Origin: Erythrobacter sp. BLCC-B19
Lineage (GTDB): Bacteria > Pseudomonadota > Alphaproteobacteria > Sphingomonadales > Sphingomonadaceae
DNA: 64,000 nucleotides
Assembly: GCF_028621955.1 (NCBI RefSeq)
Contig: NZ_CP117516.1
Coordinates: 3,122,001 to 3,186,000, forward strand
Direction of reading: 5' to 3'
The notes below the pieces were generated by a model. The model had not been told where the DNA came from, searched no databases, and was given only the letters and a program-made list of their open reading frames with translations. A program made the translations under genes and the position numbers. The first letter of the stretch is position 1. Each line of letters begins with the position of its first letter. Of the stretch, positions 10,885-19,749 are shown one piece after another.

Positions 10885-11367
10885 ATGCATAGCAATCGAC
10901 GTGAAGCGCTCGGACTGGGGCTGGTGATGACGGCAGCTCCGGGGGCCGCACTCGGTGGTGATGATGCGGCCTCGGCCGAAGCCGCACTGATGGCCTTCCT
11001 GCAGAGTTTTGCCGCGTGCGACCTGCCCGCGATGGAAGCCGCCTTTGCTTCCGACGCGACGAGCTTCAATGTGGTCAATGCCGGGACAGGCGATGCGGCG
11101 CCAGCACGCGACAGCATCAAGCGCACGCCCGGAATGCCCGAAGGCATGCGCCGGATCGCGCTGACCCTGCCGAAAGAGCGTCCCGGACCGCCTTTTCATC
11201 GCCCCGATCTGATCAATGACCTGATGGTGCAGGTCGAGGGTGATGTCGCGCTGTGCACCTTCCATTTCGATAGTCCCGAGCGCCTCGGGCGTCGCACGAT
11301 CATTCTGGTCAGGCGCGCCGGAGCGTGGCGCATCCTTCACATCCACGCCTCCAACCAGCAGTTCTGA
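10885..11367 (+). CDS. Exported NTF2-like (SnoaL/DUF4440-type) protein
   Basis: A 160-residue protein. The N-terminus SNRREALGLGLVMTAAPGAA resembles a twin-arginine or Sec signal peptide. The rest has the cone-fold pattern of the NTF2-like superfamily: an initial helix (LMAFLQSFAACDLPAMEAAF), a middle strand VALCTFHF and a final IILVRRAGAWRILHIHAS. Such proteins may be small-molecule isomerases, hydrolases or stress proteins, so function cannot be assigned. Start ATG 10885 has the ribosome site GGGAGGGAGG. It converges on the ScfR-type regulator gene with only two bases between stop codons. Confidence 0.8.
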   Translation: MHSNRREALGLGLVMTAAPGAALGGDDAASAEAALMAFLQSFAACDLPAMEAAFASDATSFNVVNAGTGDAAPARDSIKRTPGMPEGMRRIALTLPKERPGPPFHRPDLINDLMVQVEGDVALCTFHFDSPERLGRRTIILVRRAGAWRILHIHASNQQF

Positions 11368-11369
11368 AG

Positions 11370-12722
11370 CTAGAACGATGGCCTCAAGCGCGGCAGATCG
11401 CTCGCCATGCGCGCCGGCGCAGGGGTGAGGCACTCGGCCCGACCGCAGCGCAGGCACGGCGTTCCCAGCGGCACGGCATCGGCAGGGTCGAGCGAGACCC
11501 CGCGCGCATAGGCCAGCTCTCCGGCAAAGCGCGCTTCGATCCCCAGCACCACCGCGCGGCGGGCGGAGCACATCACCCCGTCGCCATCGACCGTGCGGGT
11601 GATGGTGAGCCAGTGGCGCGGGGTCGCCTCGCCCTCGCTGAAGGTCACCGCCTGGGTCAGCACCGTGCCGGGGCGCTCGAAGGCACCATAGGGTATCCAC
11701 GCCGGCCAGCGCGCGCCTTCGAGCGGATAGAGCGCGCCTGACCCACCGGCGGTGAAGCTCTCGAGCCGTCCGGCGCGATCGATGGTGGCCATGAAGAACG
11801 GCAGGCCGCGCTCGCCCACGCGCCCGAGCGTGGTGAGGCGCTGTGCCGCCTGATCGAAGCTGACGGCAAAGCGGCGTTGCAGCACCGCGAGATCATAGCC
11901 GGTCTGCTCGCAGGCCCGCAGGAAGCGGCGGTAGGGCAGCAGCAGCGCGCCTGCGAGGTAATCGGTGATGTGCTCGCGCAGATGTTCGCGCGCCTCGGAC
12001 GAGGCAAGGTTGGCCCCGGCGACCAGCGTCTCGATCCCCTCGCGCATCTCCAGCGCACCGACCTGCCGCGCGATCTGGAAGCGGCGGGCAGCACCGGGCA
12101 GCATCTCGGACAGCTGGAGCTGGCGGGCGTGGAGATCGAGCCGGTGGACCTGCCCCGGCATCACCTCGGCCGGCAGAATGCGCACCGTCATGCGGTGCTT
12201 TTCGCGCAGCCGCTCGCCCAGCGCCGCGCTGATTTCCCCGCGCGACAGGCGCAATTCGTCGGCAAGGTCCTCGGCTGCGTGGTCGAGGTCGCTGAAGTGG
12301 TTCTGCCAGCGCTCGATTGCGCGGCGGGCGGCGGCAGCGGTGTCCTCGACAATGATGCGCTCGCCGCCACCCGTGTCGTAGAGCCGCGCGAAGGCGGCCG
12401 CGATCTGCGGCGCGGCGGCGAGGAATTCCTGCACTTCCTCGCGGTCGATCCCGAGATCGGCAAAGCGCTTGTCGGCCATGCGCCGCACGAGGCCATCCAG
12501 ACCGCCGATCGCGTCATCCTCGCGCAGGGAACGCGGATCGAAGTCGAAGCGCTCGATCACCTGCACCAGCACGCGCGCAGAGAGCGGTCGCTGGTTGCGC
12601 TCGATCAGGTTGAGATAGGACGGCGAGATGCCGAGCACCGCCGCCATTGCAGCCTGCGTCAGCCCCTCGCGCTTGCGCAGACGGCGCAGCGCCGGGCCGG
12701 CGAGAAGATTCGAGTCAACCAT
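11370..12722 (-). CDS. ScfR/RamB-type short-chain fatty acyl-responsive transcriptional regulator
   Basis: A 450-residue cytoplasmic regulator. It opens with an XRE helix-turn-helix (LTQAAMAAVLGISPSYLNLIE), followed by an IrrE-like region (residues about 180-260, without an HExxH motif) and a DUF2083/ScfR ligand domain. It closes with a cysteine cluster (CLRCGRAEC), a common feature of the family that could be redox-sensitive. Relatives such as RamB of Corynebacterium control isocitrate lyase and acetate metabolism. Here the gene is divergent from aceA across 181 bp containing AT-rich palindromes, so control of aceA and of itself is the natural inference. Whether it activates or represses cannot be told from sequence. 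Confidence 0.88.
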   Translation of the reverse strand: MVDSNLLAGPALRRLRKREGLTQAAMAAVLGISPSYLNLIERNQRPLSARVLVQVIERFDFDPRSLREDDAIGGLDGLVRRMADKRFADLGIDREEVQEFLAAAPQIAAAFARLYDTGGGERIIVEDTAAAARRAIERWQNHFSDLDHAAEDLADELRLSRGEISAALGERLREKHRMTVRILPAEVMPGQVHRLDLHARQLQLSEMLPGAARRFQIARQVGALEMREGIETLVAGANLASSEAREHLREHITDYLAGALLLPYRRFLRACEQTGYDLAVLQRRFAVSFDQAAQRLTTLGRVGERGLPFFMATIDRAGRLESFTAGGSGALYPLEGARWPAWIPYGAFERPGTVLTQAVTFSEGEATPRHWLTITRTVDGDGVMCSARRAVVLGIEARFAGELAYARGVSLDPADAVPLGTPCLRCGRAECLTPAPARMASDLPRLRPSF

Positions 12723-12731
12723 GCCGTATTT

Positions 12732-12745
12732 GTAAATTAATTTAC
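12732..12745. promoter_or_regulatory. Perfect palindrome GTAAATTAATTTAC, candidate ScfR operator
   Basis: This 14-bp perfect palindrome lies ten bases upstream of the regulator start. Related half-sites follow: TTTACACAAG just downstream and CTTGTAATTT near 12793. The strongly AT-rich block contrasts with the surrounding GC-rich DNA. Its role as operator for the divergent regulator/aceA promoters is inferred from position. Confidence 0.5.
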
Positions 12746-12903
12746 CGATTTACACAAGTTTTCGGGTGAATGTCGGCATAGCGACAAGATTTCTTGTAAT
12801 TTTTTCTGTCATGCTGCGCCGCACCACGCCAAAGCCTGCCCAGCAGCGGTGCGAGTCTCTCCAACAGGCAAGCACCCCTCCCCAGGACGGACAGGAGAAG
12901 CAC

Positions 12904-14502
12904 ATGACCTACCAGAACACCATCACCCAGATGCAGGGTGTCATTGCCGCCAATGGGCCGAGCTGGGCCGCGATCGATCCCGAGAGCGCCGCGCGCATGG
13001 TGATCCAGAACCGTTTCCGCACCGGCCTCGACATTGCCAAGTACACCGCCAAGATCATGCGTTCCGACATGGCCGCCTATGATGCCGACCCGGCGCAGTA
13101 CACCCAGTCGCTCGGCTGCTGGCACGGCTTCATCGCGCAGCAGAAGCTGATCGCGATCAAGAAGCACTTCGGCTCGACCAAGCGTCGCTACCTCTACCTC
13201 TCGGGCTGGATGGTCGCCGCGCTGCGCAGCGAGTTCGGCCCCCTGCCCGACCAGTCGATGCACGAGAAGACCTCGGTGCCCGCGCTGATCGAGGAACTCT
13301 ACACCTTCCTGAAGCAGGCCGACGCCCGCGAACTCGGCATGATGTTCCGCGCCCTCGATGCTGCCCGCAAGGCCGGTGACGAAGTCGAAGCCAAGCGCCT
13401 CGAAAACGCGATCGACAACTACGAAACCCACGTCGTGCCGATCATCGCCGATATCGACGCAGGCTTCGGCAATGCCGAGGCCACCTATCTTCTCGCCAAG
13501 AAGATGATCGAGGCGGGTGCCTGCGCGCTCCAGATCGAAAACCAGGTCTCGGATGAAAAGCAGTGCGGCCACCAGGACGGCAAGGTCACCGTGCCGCACG
13601 AGGACTTCCTCCAGAAAATCCGCGCCTGCCGCCATGCCTTCCTCGAAATGGGTGTGGAAGACGGCATCATCGTCGCCCGCACCGACTCGCTCGGCGCTGG
13701 CCTGACCAAGCAGATCGCCTTCTCGAAGGAGCCGGGCGATCTGGGCGACCAGTACAACTCCTTCCTCGATGCCGATGAAGTCGATCCGGCCAACATCACC
13801 AACGGTCAGGTCTTCATCAGCCGCGACGGCAAGCTGCTGGCGCCCAAGCGCCTGCCCTCGAACCTCTACCAGTTCCGCGCCGGCACGGGCGAGGACCGCG
13901 TGGTCCTCGACTGCATCACCAGCCTCCAGAACGGCGCCGACCTGCTGTGGATCGAGACCGAAAAGCCGCACGTCGAGCAGATCGCCGGCATGGTCGACCG
14001 CATCCGCGAAGTCGTGCCCAACGCCAAGCTGGTCTACAACAACTCGCCCAGCTTCAACTGGACGCTGAACTTCCGCCAGCAGGTGTTCGACGCCTGGGAA
14101 GCGGCGGGCAAGGACGTGTCGGCCTATGACCGCGCCAAGCTGATGAGCGTCGATTACGACGGCACCGAACTGTCGAACGAAGCCGACGAGAAGATCCGCA
14201 CCTTCCAGCGCGACGCTGCGGCGCGGGCGGGCATCTTCCACCACCTCATCACCCTGCCGACCTATCACACGGCGGCACTCAGCACCGACAATCTCGCCAA
14301 GGAATACTTCGGCGAGGCCGGGATGCTTGGCTACGTCAAGGGCGTGCAGCGCGAGGAAATCCGTCAGGGCATCGCCTGCGTGAAGCACCAGAACATGTCG
14401 GGCTCCGACATTGGCGATGATCACAAGGAATACTTCGCCGGTGAAGCTGCCCTCAAGGCAGGCGGCGTGCACAACACGATGAACCAGTTCGAAGCGGCTT
14501 GA
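12904..14502 (+). CDS. aceA: Isocitrate lyase
   Basis: A 532-residue enzyme cleaving isocitrate to glyoxylate and succinate, the entry to the glyoxylate bypass needed for growth on acetate and fatty acids. The catalytic loop reads KQCGHQDGKVTVPHEDF; the KQCGH form and the length above 500 residues place it in the longer subfamily typified by the Pseudomonas aeruginosa enzyme rather than the roughly 430-residue E. coli type (KKCGH). Metal and substrate segments PIIADIDAGFGNAEATYLLAKKMIE and IIVARTDS are intact. Start ATG 12904 follows GGACAGGAGAAG. Malate synthase is not in the window. The divergent ScfR-type gene is its likely regulator. Confidence 0.97.
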   Translation: MTYQNTITQMQGVIAANGPSWAAIDPESAARMVIQNRFRTGLDIAKYTAKIMRSDMAAYDADPAQYTQSLGCWHGFIAQQKLIAIKKHFGSTKRRYLYLSGWMVAALRSEFGPLPDQSMHEKTSVPALIEELYTFLKQADARELGMMFRALDAARKAGDEVEAKRLENAIDNYETHVVPIIADIDAGFGNAEATYLLAKKMIEAGACALQIENQVSDEKQCGHQDGKVTVPHEDFLQKIRACRHAFLEMGVEDGIIVARTDSLGAGLTKQIAFSKEPGDLGDQYNSFLDADEVDPANITNGQVFISRDGKLLAPKRLPSNLYQFRAGTGEDRVVLDCITSLQNGADLLWIETEKPHVEQIAGMVDRIREVVPNAKLVYNNSPSFNWTLNFRQQVFDAWEAAGKDVSAYDRAKLMSVDYDGTELSNEADEKIRTFQRDAAARAGIFHHLITLPTYHTAALSTDNLAKEYFGEAGMLGYVKGVQREEIRQGIACVKHQNMSGSDIGDDHKEYFAGEAALKAGGVHNTMNQFEAA

Positions 14503-14512
14503 TTGGGAGAGA

Positions 14513-14587
14513 ATCCCGGGAGGACTGGATAATCCGGCCTTCCGGGATGCCCCAAAGCCGCCTAAGGACACGCGGGTGAGATCACCC
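14513..14587 (+). other. Hairpins between aceA and the 61-residue gene
   Basis: ATCCCGG (14513-14519) pairs with CCGGGAT (14542-14548), and GGGTGA-GA-TCACCC forms a compact palindrome at 14574-14587. Neither is followed by a T-run, so they look like mRNA-stabilising or processing structures rather than terminators. Confidence 0.4.
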
Positions 14588-14600
14588 AGCGGAGAGTGAC

Positions 14601-14786
14601 ATGAGCGATACCGATACCCCCAAGACCGAGCCTGCCCGCGCCCGCGCGCTGCTTTCGACCGCCGACATGAAGCTGTTGCGCCGCGCACTCGAAAGCCACG
14701 CCCGCGCGACCGAAGATCGCGAAGAGCTGGCCAAGATCAATGCGCTGCACCACCGTCTCGGCACCTATGTGCCGTCGGGCGAGTAA
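14601..14786 (+). CDS. Small hypothetical protein downstream of aceA
   Basis: A 61-residue, charged, mostly helical protein (the core MKLLRRALESHARATEDREEL is a strong amphipathic helix) with no recognised domain. It is likely a real gene: a ribosome site (GGAGAG) sits just before ATG 14601, codon usage resembles its neighbours, and a strong Rho-independent terminator follows at once. It lies 98 bp after aceA on the same strand and is probably co-transcribed. A link to isocitrate lyase function or acetate growth is only a guess from position. Confidence 0.7.
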   Translation: MSDTDTPKTEPARARALLSTADMKLLRRALESHARATEDREELAKINALHHRLGTYVPSGE

Positions 14787-14808
14787 GACGCGAATACCCG
14801 TTTCACAG

Positions 14809-14878
14809 TTCTCCTGGGGAGGAGAAACGGCCGCCGGAACGCCCCTTGCATGGGTGCGCTTCGGCGGCCGAATTTTTT
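14809..14878 (+). terminator. Rho-independent terminator after aceA/small-protein unit
   Basis: A long GC-rich stem, CGGCCGCCG (from 14828) with CGGCGGCCG (to 14870), is followed by AATTTTTT. A separate seven-pair hairpin, TTCTCCT-GGGG-AGGAGAA, lies immediately upstream at 14809-14826. Confidence 0.85.
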
Positions 14879-14901
14879 GAACGCGCAAGGGAGCGCGGGA
14901 C

Positions 14902-16215
14902 TTAACTCTTCTTGAGCAGATCGAGCGTCGCGGCCGTCAGCGCTTCGGTCGCGGTGGCAATCACCACCGGGGCATCGGGCGCCCAGAACGGGGAATGGAG
15001 CGAGGGCAGCGTGATCTCGCCCTTCTGCGCCTTTTCCCATTCCGAGGCGCGCACCCCGCCCACCCACAGGATCAGCGATTCCACATTATCGCGGTCAGCG
15101 CGGTAGAACTGACTGAAATCCTCGCCCCCCATCACGGCGGGCACTTCGAACAGCTTGTCACCGAAGCGTGGTTTCAACACAGTCACCACGCGCGCGGTCA
15201 GTTCCGGGGTGTTGAAGGTGGCAGGCACATAGGGATCGGCCACGCTGACGCGCGGCAGCTTGTCCTCGGGCATTCCCGCCGCAATCGCCTCACCCTTTGC
15301 GATCCGGGCGATCCCGTCGAGCAACTGCTTGCGCGCCGCATCGGAGTAGCTGCGCACGGTCAGCTGCAACCGCGCTTCGTCGGGGATGATGTTGTGCTTG
15401 GCCCCGGCCTGAAAGCTGCCGACGGTGACCACCGCCGAATCGGTCGGATTCAATTCGCGGCTCACCAACGTCTGCAACCGCATCACGATCGCCGCGGCGA
15501 GCACCACCGGGTCCTTGGTGGTGTGCGGATAGGCGCCATGACCGCCCACACCTGGCACCACGATATCGACCGAATCCACATTCGCGAGGGCAAAGCCGTT
15601 GGCATAGCCCACCTGCCCCGCCGGAAACTGGGCCGCATCGTGGAAGGCCAGCACGTAATCGGGCTTCGGGAAGCGCGTATAGAGCCCATCGTCGAGCATC
15701 GCCTTGGCGCCCTCGCCGATTTCCTCGGCGGGCTGGAGTATCATCACCAGCGTGCCCGACCACTGATCCTTGCGCGCCGCCAGCTGCTGCGCTGTGCCGA
15801 TCCAGGCGGCCATGTGGGTATCGTGCCCACAGGCGTGCATCACTCCGGTCTCGGTGCCGTTTTGCGCAATGGCGCGCTTCTTGGAGGCATAGGGCAAACC
15901 AGTCTGCTCGATCACCGGCAGCCCGTCCATATCGGCGCGCAGCATCACCGTCGGGCCATCGCCGTTCCGCATCACCGCGACCACGCCGGTCTTGCCGACG
16001 CCCTCGGTCACTTCGAAGCCCAGCGCGCGGGCGCGGGCGGCGAGCTTGCCGGCGGTCTCGACCTCCTGAAAACTCAGTTCGGGATTGGCGTGGAGATCCT
16101 TGTAAAGCTCGACCAGCGCCGGCAGATCGGCAGCCACCGCATCGCGCAGATTGTCCGCCTCGGCTGGCACCGCCGCCAGAGCCAGCAGGCTCGCTCCCCA
16201 TACCCATCGCAGCAT
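14902..16215 (-). CDS. Exported M20-family amidohydrolase/peptidase
   Basis: A 437-residue metallohydrolase of the M20D (aminoacylase/hippurate hydrolase) group, with an N-terminal signal peptide (LRWVWGASLLALAAVPAEA) that sends it to the periplasm. Metal-site blocks are HACGHDTHMA, ILQPAEEIGEGA and MGGEDFSQF; the dimerisation lid is present between them. It should cleave N-acyl or peptide amide bonds, with substrate unknown. ATG 16215 is preferred because GGGAGA lies five bases upstream; a GTG one codon earlier is too close to that site. The SLC13-type permease gene is 19 bp upstream on the same strand, suggesting hydrolysis coupled to uptake of the product. Confidence 0.93.
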   Translation of the reverse strand: MLRWVWGASLLALAAVPAEADNLRDAVAADLPALVELYKDLHANPELSFQEVETAGKLAARARALGFEVTEGVGKTGVVAVMRNGDGPTVMLRADMDGLPVIEQTGLPYASKKRAIAQNGTETGVMHACGHDTHMAAWIGTAQQLAARKDQWSGTLVMILQPAEEIGEGAKAMLDDGLYTRFPKPDYVLAFHDAAQFPAGQVGYANGFALANVDSVDIVVPGVGGHGAYPHTTKDPVVLAAAIVMRLQTLVSRELNPTDSAVVTVGSFQAGAKHNIIPDEARLQLTVRSYSDAARKQLLDGIARIAKGEAIAAGMPEDKLPRVSVADPYVPATFNTPELTARVVTVLKPRFGDKLFEVPAVMGGEDFSQFYRADRDNVESLILWVGGVRASEWEKAQKGEITLPSLHSPFWAPDAPVVIATATEALTAATLDLLKKS

Positions 16216-16234
16216 CACGCTCTCCCTGCGAGCC

Positions 16235-18070
16235 TTACAGCCCGTACCACAGCACCAGCAGCACCGAGAGCACCGTAACCATCAAGGCCACCAGCGGCAC
16301 CCCGGCACGCGCGTAATCGGCGAAGTTGTATCCCCCTTCGGACATGATCAGCAAGTTGGTCTGATAGGCAATCGGCGTCGCGAAGGAGAGGTTGCACCCA
16401 AACAGCACGGCCAGCACCAGTGGCTCGGGCGGCAGGCCCAGTTGCACGGCGATGCTATAGGCAATCGGGGTGCCGATGGTCGCTGCGGTCGCATTCGAGG
16501 CAAAGTTGGTGAGCACCGTCACGAACAGCATGATCGCCGAGAGCACCAGCGCAGGCGGCAGATAGGCCAATCCCAGCGAAAGCGCCTGCCCCAGCCATGC
16601 CGCCGCGCCGCTTTCGTCGATCACCCGGCCGATAGCGAGGCTCGCCGCGATCAACACGATCACCTTGGCCGAAAGCGCGCGGCCCACGCGGTCGAACTTC
16701 ACGCAGCCGGTCACGAACATGATGATCGCGCCCGCCAGCGCCGAAATCGCAATCGGCAGCTTGATCGGGGCATAACCACTCGCATCAAACCACGGCAGGC
16801 CGAGCGATGCCGTGGCGATGGCGCCGAGCATGATCGCGCCGGCCAGCACCGCCTTCGAGCGCCGCGGCAGTTCGCGCGCACCCTCGAGCCGGAGCAGTCC
16901 GTCGCCCTGGGCAAAAGCCTGAAGATCCTCCTCGATCCCCATCACCAGCAGCACATCGCCGTCGAGAATCCTGAGATCGCCGTTCTGGCTATAGGTATCG
17001 CGCTCCCCCAGAACCCGATTGGGGCGGTGGATACCGAGCACAGCAACGCCATAAAGATCGGCAATCCCTGAGCCTGCAAGCGTGCGGGTGACAAGCCGCG
17101 AATCCGCCGTCACCGTCATCTCGACCGCGACGATATCCTCGCCCTTGGACTTGGAGATGCGGCGGATTCGTTCCACCACCCATGACGGCGCCAACTCGCC
17201 CTTGAGCGCGCGGGCGGCTTCTTCCAGCGCTTCATGGGTGCCGGATATCTGCAACCGCTCGTCGGGCTGAAGCGTGCCGGAGGGCGTGTCGTGGAAGGTG
17301 ATCCCATCCGGAAGCTTGCTGCGCAGGCTCGACACATCGCCGCCCGCCAGCAGACTGCTCTCGCCGACCCTCAGATGGGTGCGGAATATCCGCAAGCTCT
17401 GGTCAGCGGCCTTGCTGTTATCCCGCAGCATTCGGGGCATGACGAGCCACAGATAGGGTATCGCCAGCAGGCCTGCGATCATGACGATGGGCGTGAACTG
17501 GAACACACCGAAGGGCTTCATCCCGATATCGGCGGCAATCGTGACGACAAGGATGTTGGTCGAGGTGCCGATGGTGGTCGACATCCCGCCCAGCAACACC
17601 GCCGTGTTGACCGGCATCAGAATCTTCGACGAGGCCATCAGGCCTTTGCCCGCAATCGCGACGATGATCGGGATCAGCAGCACCATCACCGGCGTGTCGT
17701 TGACGAACATCGACATGGTGAAAGCGAGCAGCAGCGCTGTCAGCAAACCGGCCTGCGGATTGATTCGGAACACGTTTTCCAGCATCCGGGCGAAAGGCTC
17801 GAGCGCGCCGGTCACCACCAGCCCGCGCCCCATGATCATCAGCGCGCAGATCGTGATCAGTGCCGAATGGCCGAACCCGCCGAAGGCCAGCGCCAGCCCG
17901 TCGGTCGGCTTGTTGCCTTCGAGCGGGGCAAAATAGAGGCCGACGCCGATCACCGCGATGGTCACCAGCGAGATGATCTCTTCCGGATAACGCCCGCGCG
18001 CGAAAGCGATGAACATCGCGACCGTCACCGCCATGGCGGCTATCGCGTGATAAGATGGTGGTTCCAACAT
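16235..18070 (-). CDS. SLC13-family permease with two TrkA-C (RCK_C) domains
   Basis: A 611-residue inner-membrane transporter. Two halves of hydrophobic helices flank a soluble centre of about 200 residues (roughly 200-400) made of two RCK_C/TrkA-C domains (for example DGITFHDTPSGTLQPDERLQISG and NGDLRILDGDVLLVMG). Conserved helix-hairpin segments include VNDTPVMVLLIPI, GGMSTTIGTSTNILV and TNFASNATAATIGTPIA, typical of sodium-coupled dicarboxylate or sulfate carriers. Substrate cannot be fixed. It precedes the M20 hydrolase in the same transcription direction. Confidence 0.9.
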   Translation of the reverse strand: MLEPPSYHAIAAMAVTVAMFIAFARGRYPEEIISLVTIAVIGVGLYFAPLEGNKPTDGLALAFGGFGHSALITICALMIMGRGLVVTGALEPFARMLENVFRINPQAGLLTALLLAFTMSMFVNDTPVMVLLIPIIVAIAGKGLMASSKILMPVNTAVLLGGMSTTIGTSTNILVVTIAADIGMKPFGVFQFTPIVMIAGLLAIPYLWLVMPRMLRDNSKAADQSLRIFRTHLRVGESSLLAGGDVSSLRSKLPDGITFHDTPSGTLQPDERLQISGTHEALEEAARALKGELAPSWVVERIRRISKSKGEDIVAVEMTVTADSRLVTRTLAGSGIADLYGVAVLGIHRPNRVLGERDTYSQNGDLRILDGDVLLVMGIEEDLQAFAQGDGLLRLEGARELPRRSKAVLAGAIMLGAIATASLGLPWFDASGYAPIKLPIAISALAGAIIMFVTGCVKFDRVGRALSAKVIVLIAASLAIGRVIDESGAAAWLGQALSLGLAYLPPALVLSAIMLFVTVLTNFASNATAATIGTPIAYSIAVQLGLPPEPLVLAVLFGCNLSFATPIAYQTNLLIMSEGGYNFADYARAGVPLVALMVTVLSVLLVLWYGL

Positions 18071-18136
18071 AGGGTGCCGACGAGGCTAGCTGCTATCGGC
18101 TCAACGGCAAGCAGTTTGTCGCCCTGCGCTGCAAGT

Positions 18137-18221
18137 TGGTGCCCCTGGCCAGACTCGAACTGGCACATCTTTCGATAACCGATTTTGAGTCGGTCGCGTC
18201 TACCAATTCCACCACAGGGGC
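18137..18221 (-). tRNA. tRNA-Leu (anticodon CAA)
   Basis: On the minus strand an acceptor GCCCCTG pairs with CAGGGGC, followed by an encoded ACCA end. The anticodon stem CCGA/TCGG encloses loop CTCAAAA, giving anticodon CAA. A long variable arm (TTATCGAAAGATGT) and T-loop TTCGAGT are those of a leucine tRNA. Confidence 0.97.
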
Positions 18222-18283
18222 GCACCAAAGCGGACGGGCGGCTGTTAGCCCGGCTTGCGCATCGCATCAAGCATCACGCCGCT

Positions 18284-18299
18284 TGTTTCACGTGAAACA
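18284..18299. promoter_or_regulatory. parS centromere site (ParB binding)
   Basis: The sequence TGTTTCACGTGAAACA is a perfect 16-bp palindrome identical to the bacterial parS consensus bound by chromosomal ParB. It lies in the intergenic space between tRNA-Leu and the inositol-monophosphatase-family gene. parA and parB themselves are not in the window. Confidence 0.93.
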
Positions 18300-18356
18300 G
18301 CGCCAAATCGCGTTTCCGCGCGACAAGACCTGCGCAAAACCCGCCAAGGCGCGGGA

Positions 18357-19175
18357 TTAACGCAGCGCGCCCGCCAAGAGCTTGTGCAGCTTCGAATGGA
18401 GCGCATCATTCGCCGCGAGCACCTGCGCCGAATGGATCTGCTCGCTGCGCCCGCGGAAGTCGCTGACGAAGCCGCCGGCCTCGCGCACCAGCAGGCAGCC
18501 GGCGGCGGTGTCCCAATCGGAAAGGCCGCTTTCCCAGAACCCGTCGAAGCGGCCCTGTGCCACATAGGCCAGATCAAGCGAGGCCGCGCCGAAACGGCGG
18601 ATGCCCGCAACCTCCGGGCCGATCGCGCTGAAGATCTTGGTCCACTCGGCAAAGTCGCCGTGGCCGAAGAACGGCACCCCGGTCGCCACCAGCGCATCGG
18701 TCAGGCGCGAGCGGGCCGAGACGCGCAGGCGCGCATCGTGGAGCCATGCGCCGCGGCTCTTTTCCGCCCAGAAGGTCTGGTCGGTGATCGGCTGATAGAC
18801 CACGCCCGCGACCACGTCGCCCCAGCCCTTGCCGTCGGGGCGCGGCTCTTGCGCAGCAATGCTGATCGCGAAGTGCGGGATGCCGTGGAGGAAGTTGCTG
18901 GTGCCGTCCAAGGGATCGACGATCCAGCGCGGCATCCCGGGGTCACCCTCGATCACGCCCGCCTCTTCCATCACGAAGCCCCAACCCGGACGGGCTGCGG
19001 TCAGTTCGTCATAGATCGTGCGCTCGGACCGCATATCGGCCTTGCTGACGAAATCGGCCGGGCCCTTGCGGGAGACCTGAAGGTGTTCAACTTCGCCGAA
19101 GTCACGCCGCAAACGCCCGCCCGCCTTGCGCGCGGCGCGCTCCATGACGCGAATGAGGCCGGAAATAGCTGCCAT
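18357..19175 (-). CDS. Inositol monophosphatase family protein (SuhB-like)
   Basis: A 272-residue Mg-dependent, Li-sensitive phosphatase of the FIG superfamily. Metal-site motifs are VMEEAG, WIVDPLDGTSNFLHG (the DPxDGT signature) and SDWDTAAGCLLVREAGG. Such enzymes hydrolyse inositol phosphates or related sugar phosphates; in E. coli SuhB also acts with the transcription antitermination complex. It starts ten bases after efp on the same strand and is probably in that operon. The exact substrate is undetermined. Confidence 0.93.
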   Translation of the reverse strand: MAAISGLIRVMERAARKAGGRLRRDFGEVEHLQVSRKGPADFVSKADMRSERTIYDELTAARPGWGFVMEEAGVIEGDPGMPRWIVDPLDGTSNFLHGIPHFAISIAAQEPRPDGKGWGDVVAGVVYQPITDQTFWAEKSRGAWLHDARLRVSARSRLTDALVATGVPFFGHGDFAEWTKIFSAIGPEVAGIRRFGAASLDLAYVAQGRFDGFWESGLSDWDTAAGCLLVREAGGFVSDFRGRSEQIHSAQVLAANDALHSKLHKLLAGALR

Positions 19176-19185
19176 GTGCGTGTCC

Positions 19186-19749
19186 TCAGCCGGCCTTGCC
19201 GACGTAGGCCTGCTCGTAGACGTCGACGATGATGCGCGTGCCGCTGCCGATGTGCGGCGGGACCATGATGCGCACGCCGTTGTCGAGGATCGCGGGCTTG
19301 TAGCTGGACGAGGCGGTCTGCCCCTTCACCACGGCGTCGGCCTCGACGATCGTGGCTTCGACCTGCGCGGGCAGTTCGACCGAGATCGGCTTTTCGTCCC
19401 ACAGTTCGAGCGCGACCTGCATCCCGTCCTGCAGGAAGGGGCGCGCATCGCCCAGCAGATCGCCCGGAAGCTGGATCTGCTCGTAGGTGTCGTTGTCCAT
19501 GAAGACGAGATCATCGCCCTCGGCATAGAGGAACTGGAAGTCCTTCGTATCAAGGCGCACGCGCTCGACCGTGTCGGCGCTGCGGAAGCGCACGTTGGTC
19601 TTGCGGCCATCCTGCAGGTTCTTCATTTCGACCTGCATATAAGCACCGCCCTTGCCCGGCTGGGTGTGCTGGATCTTGGCGACCTTCCAGATGCCGCCTT
19701 CATATTCGAGAATGTTGCCGGGGCGGATATCGACGCCGCTGATCTTCAT
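19186..19749 (-). CDS. efp: Elongation factor P
   Basis: A 187-residue translation factor that relieves ribosome stalling at consecutive prolines. The N-terminal KOW-like domain carries the tip loop [17 protein letters not shown], with the usual modification-site lysine in PGKGG. The middle and C-terminal OB domains follow ([14 protein letters not shown] and [14 protein letters not shown]). A longer open frame reaches 19866, but homology begins at [15 protein letters not shown] 19749. The gene is first in an apparent efp-IMPase operon and diverges from the exported protein gene at 19918. Confidence 0.98.
   Translation of the reverse strand: MKISGVDIRPGNILEYEGGIWKVAKIQHTQPGKGGAYMQVEMKNLQDGRKTNVRFRSADTVERVRLDTKDFQFLYAEGDDLVFMDNDTYEQIQLPGDLLGDARPFLQDGMQVALELWDEKPISVELPAQVEATIVEADAVVKGQTASSSYKPAILDNGVRIMVPPHIGSGTRIIVDVYEQAYVGKAG

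Noticed and set aside
12742..14688. A 648-codon frame antisense to aceA
   Set aside because: It lies opposite an unmistakable isocitrate lyase and is composed of low-complexity His/Gly/Arg-rich translation.
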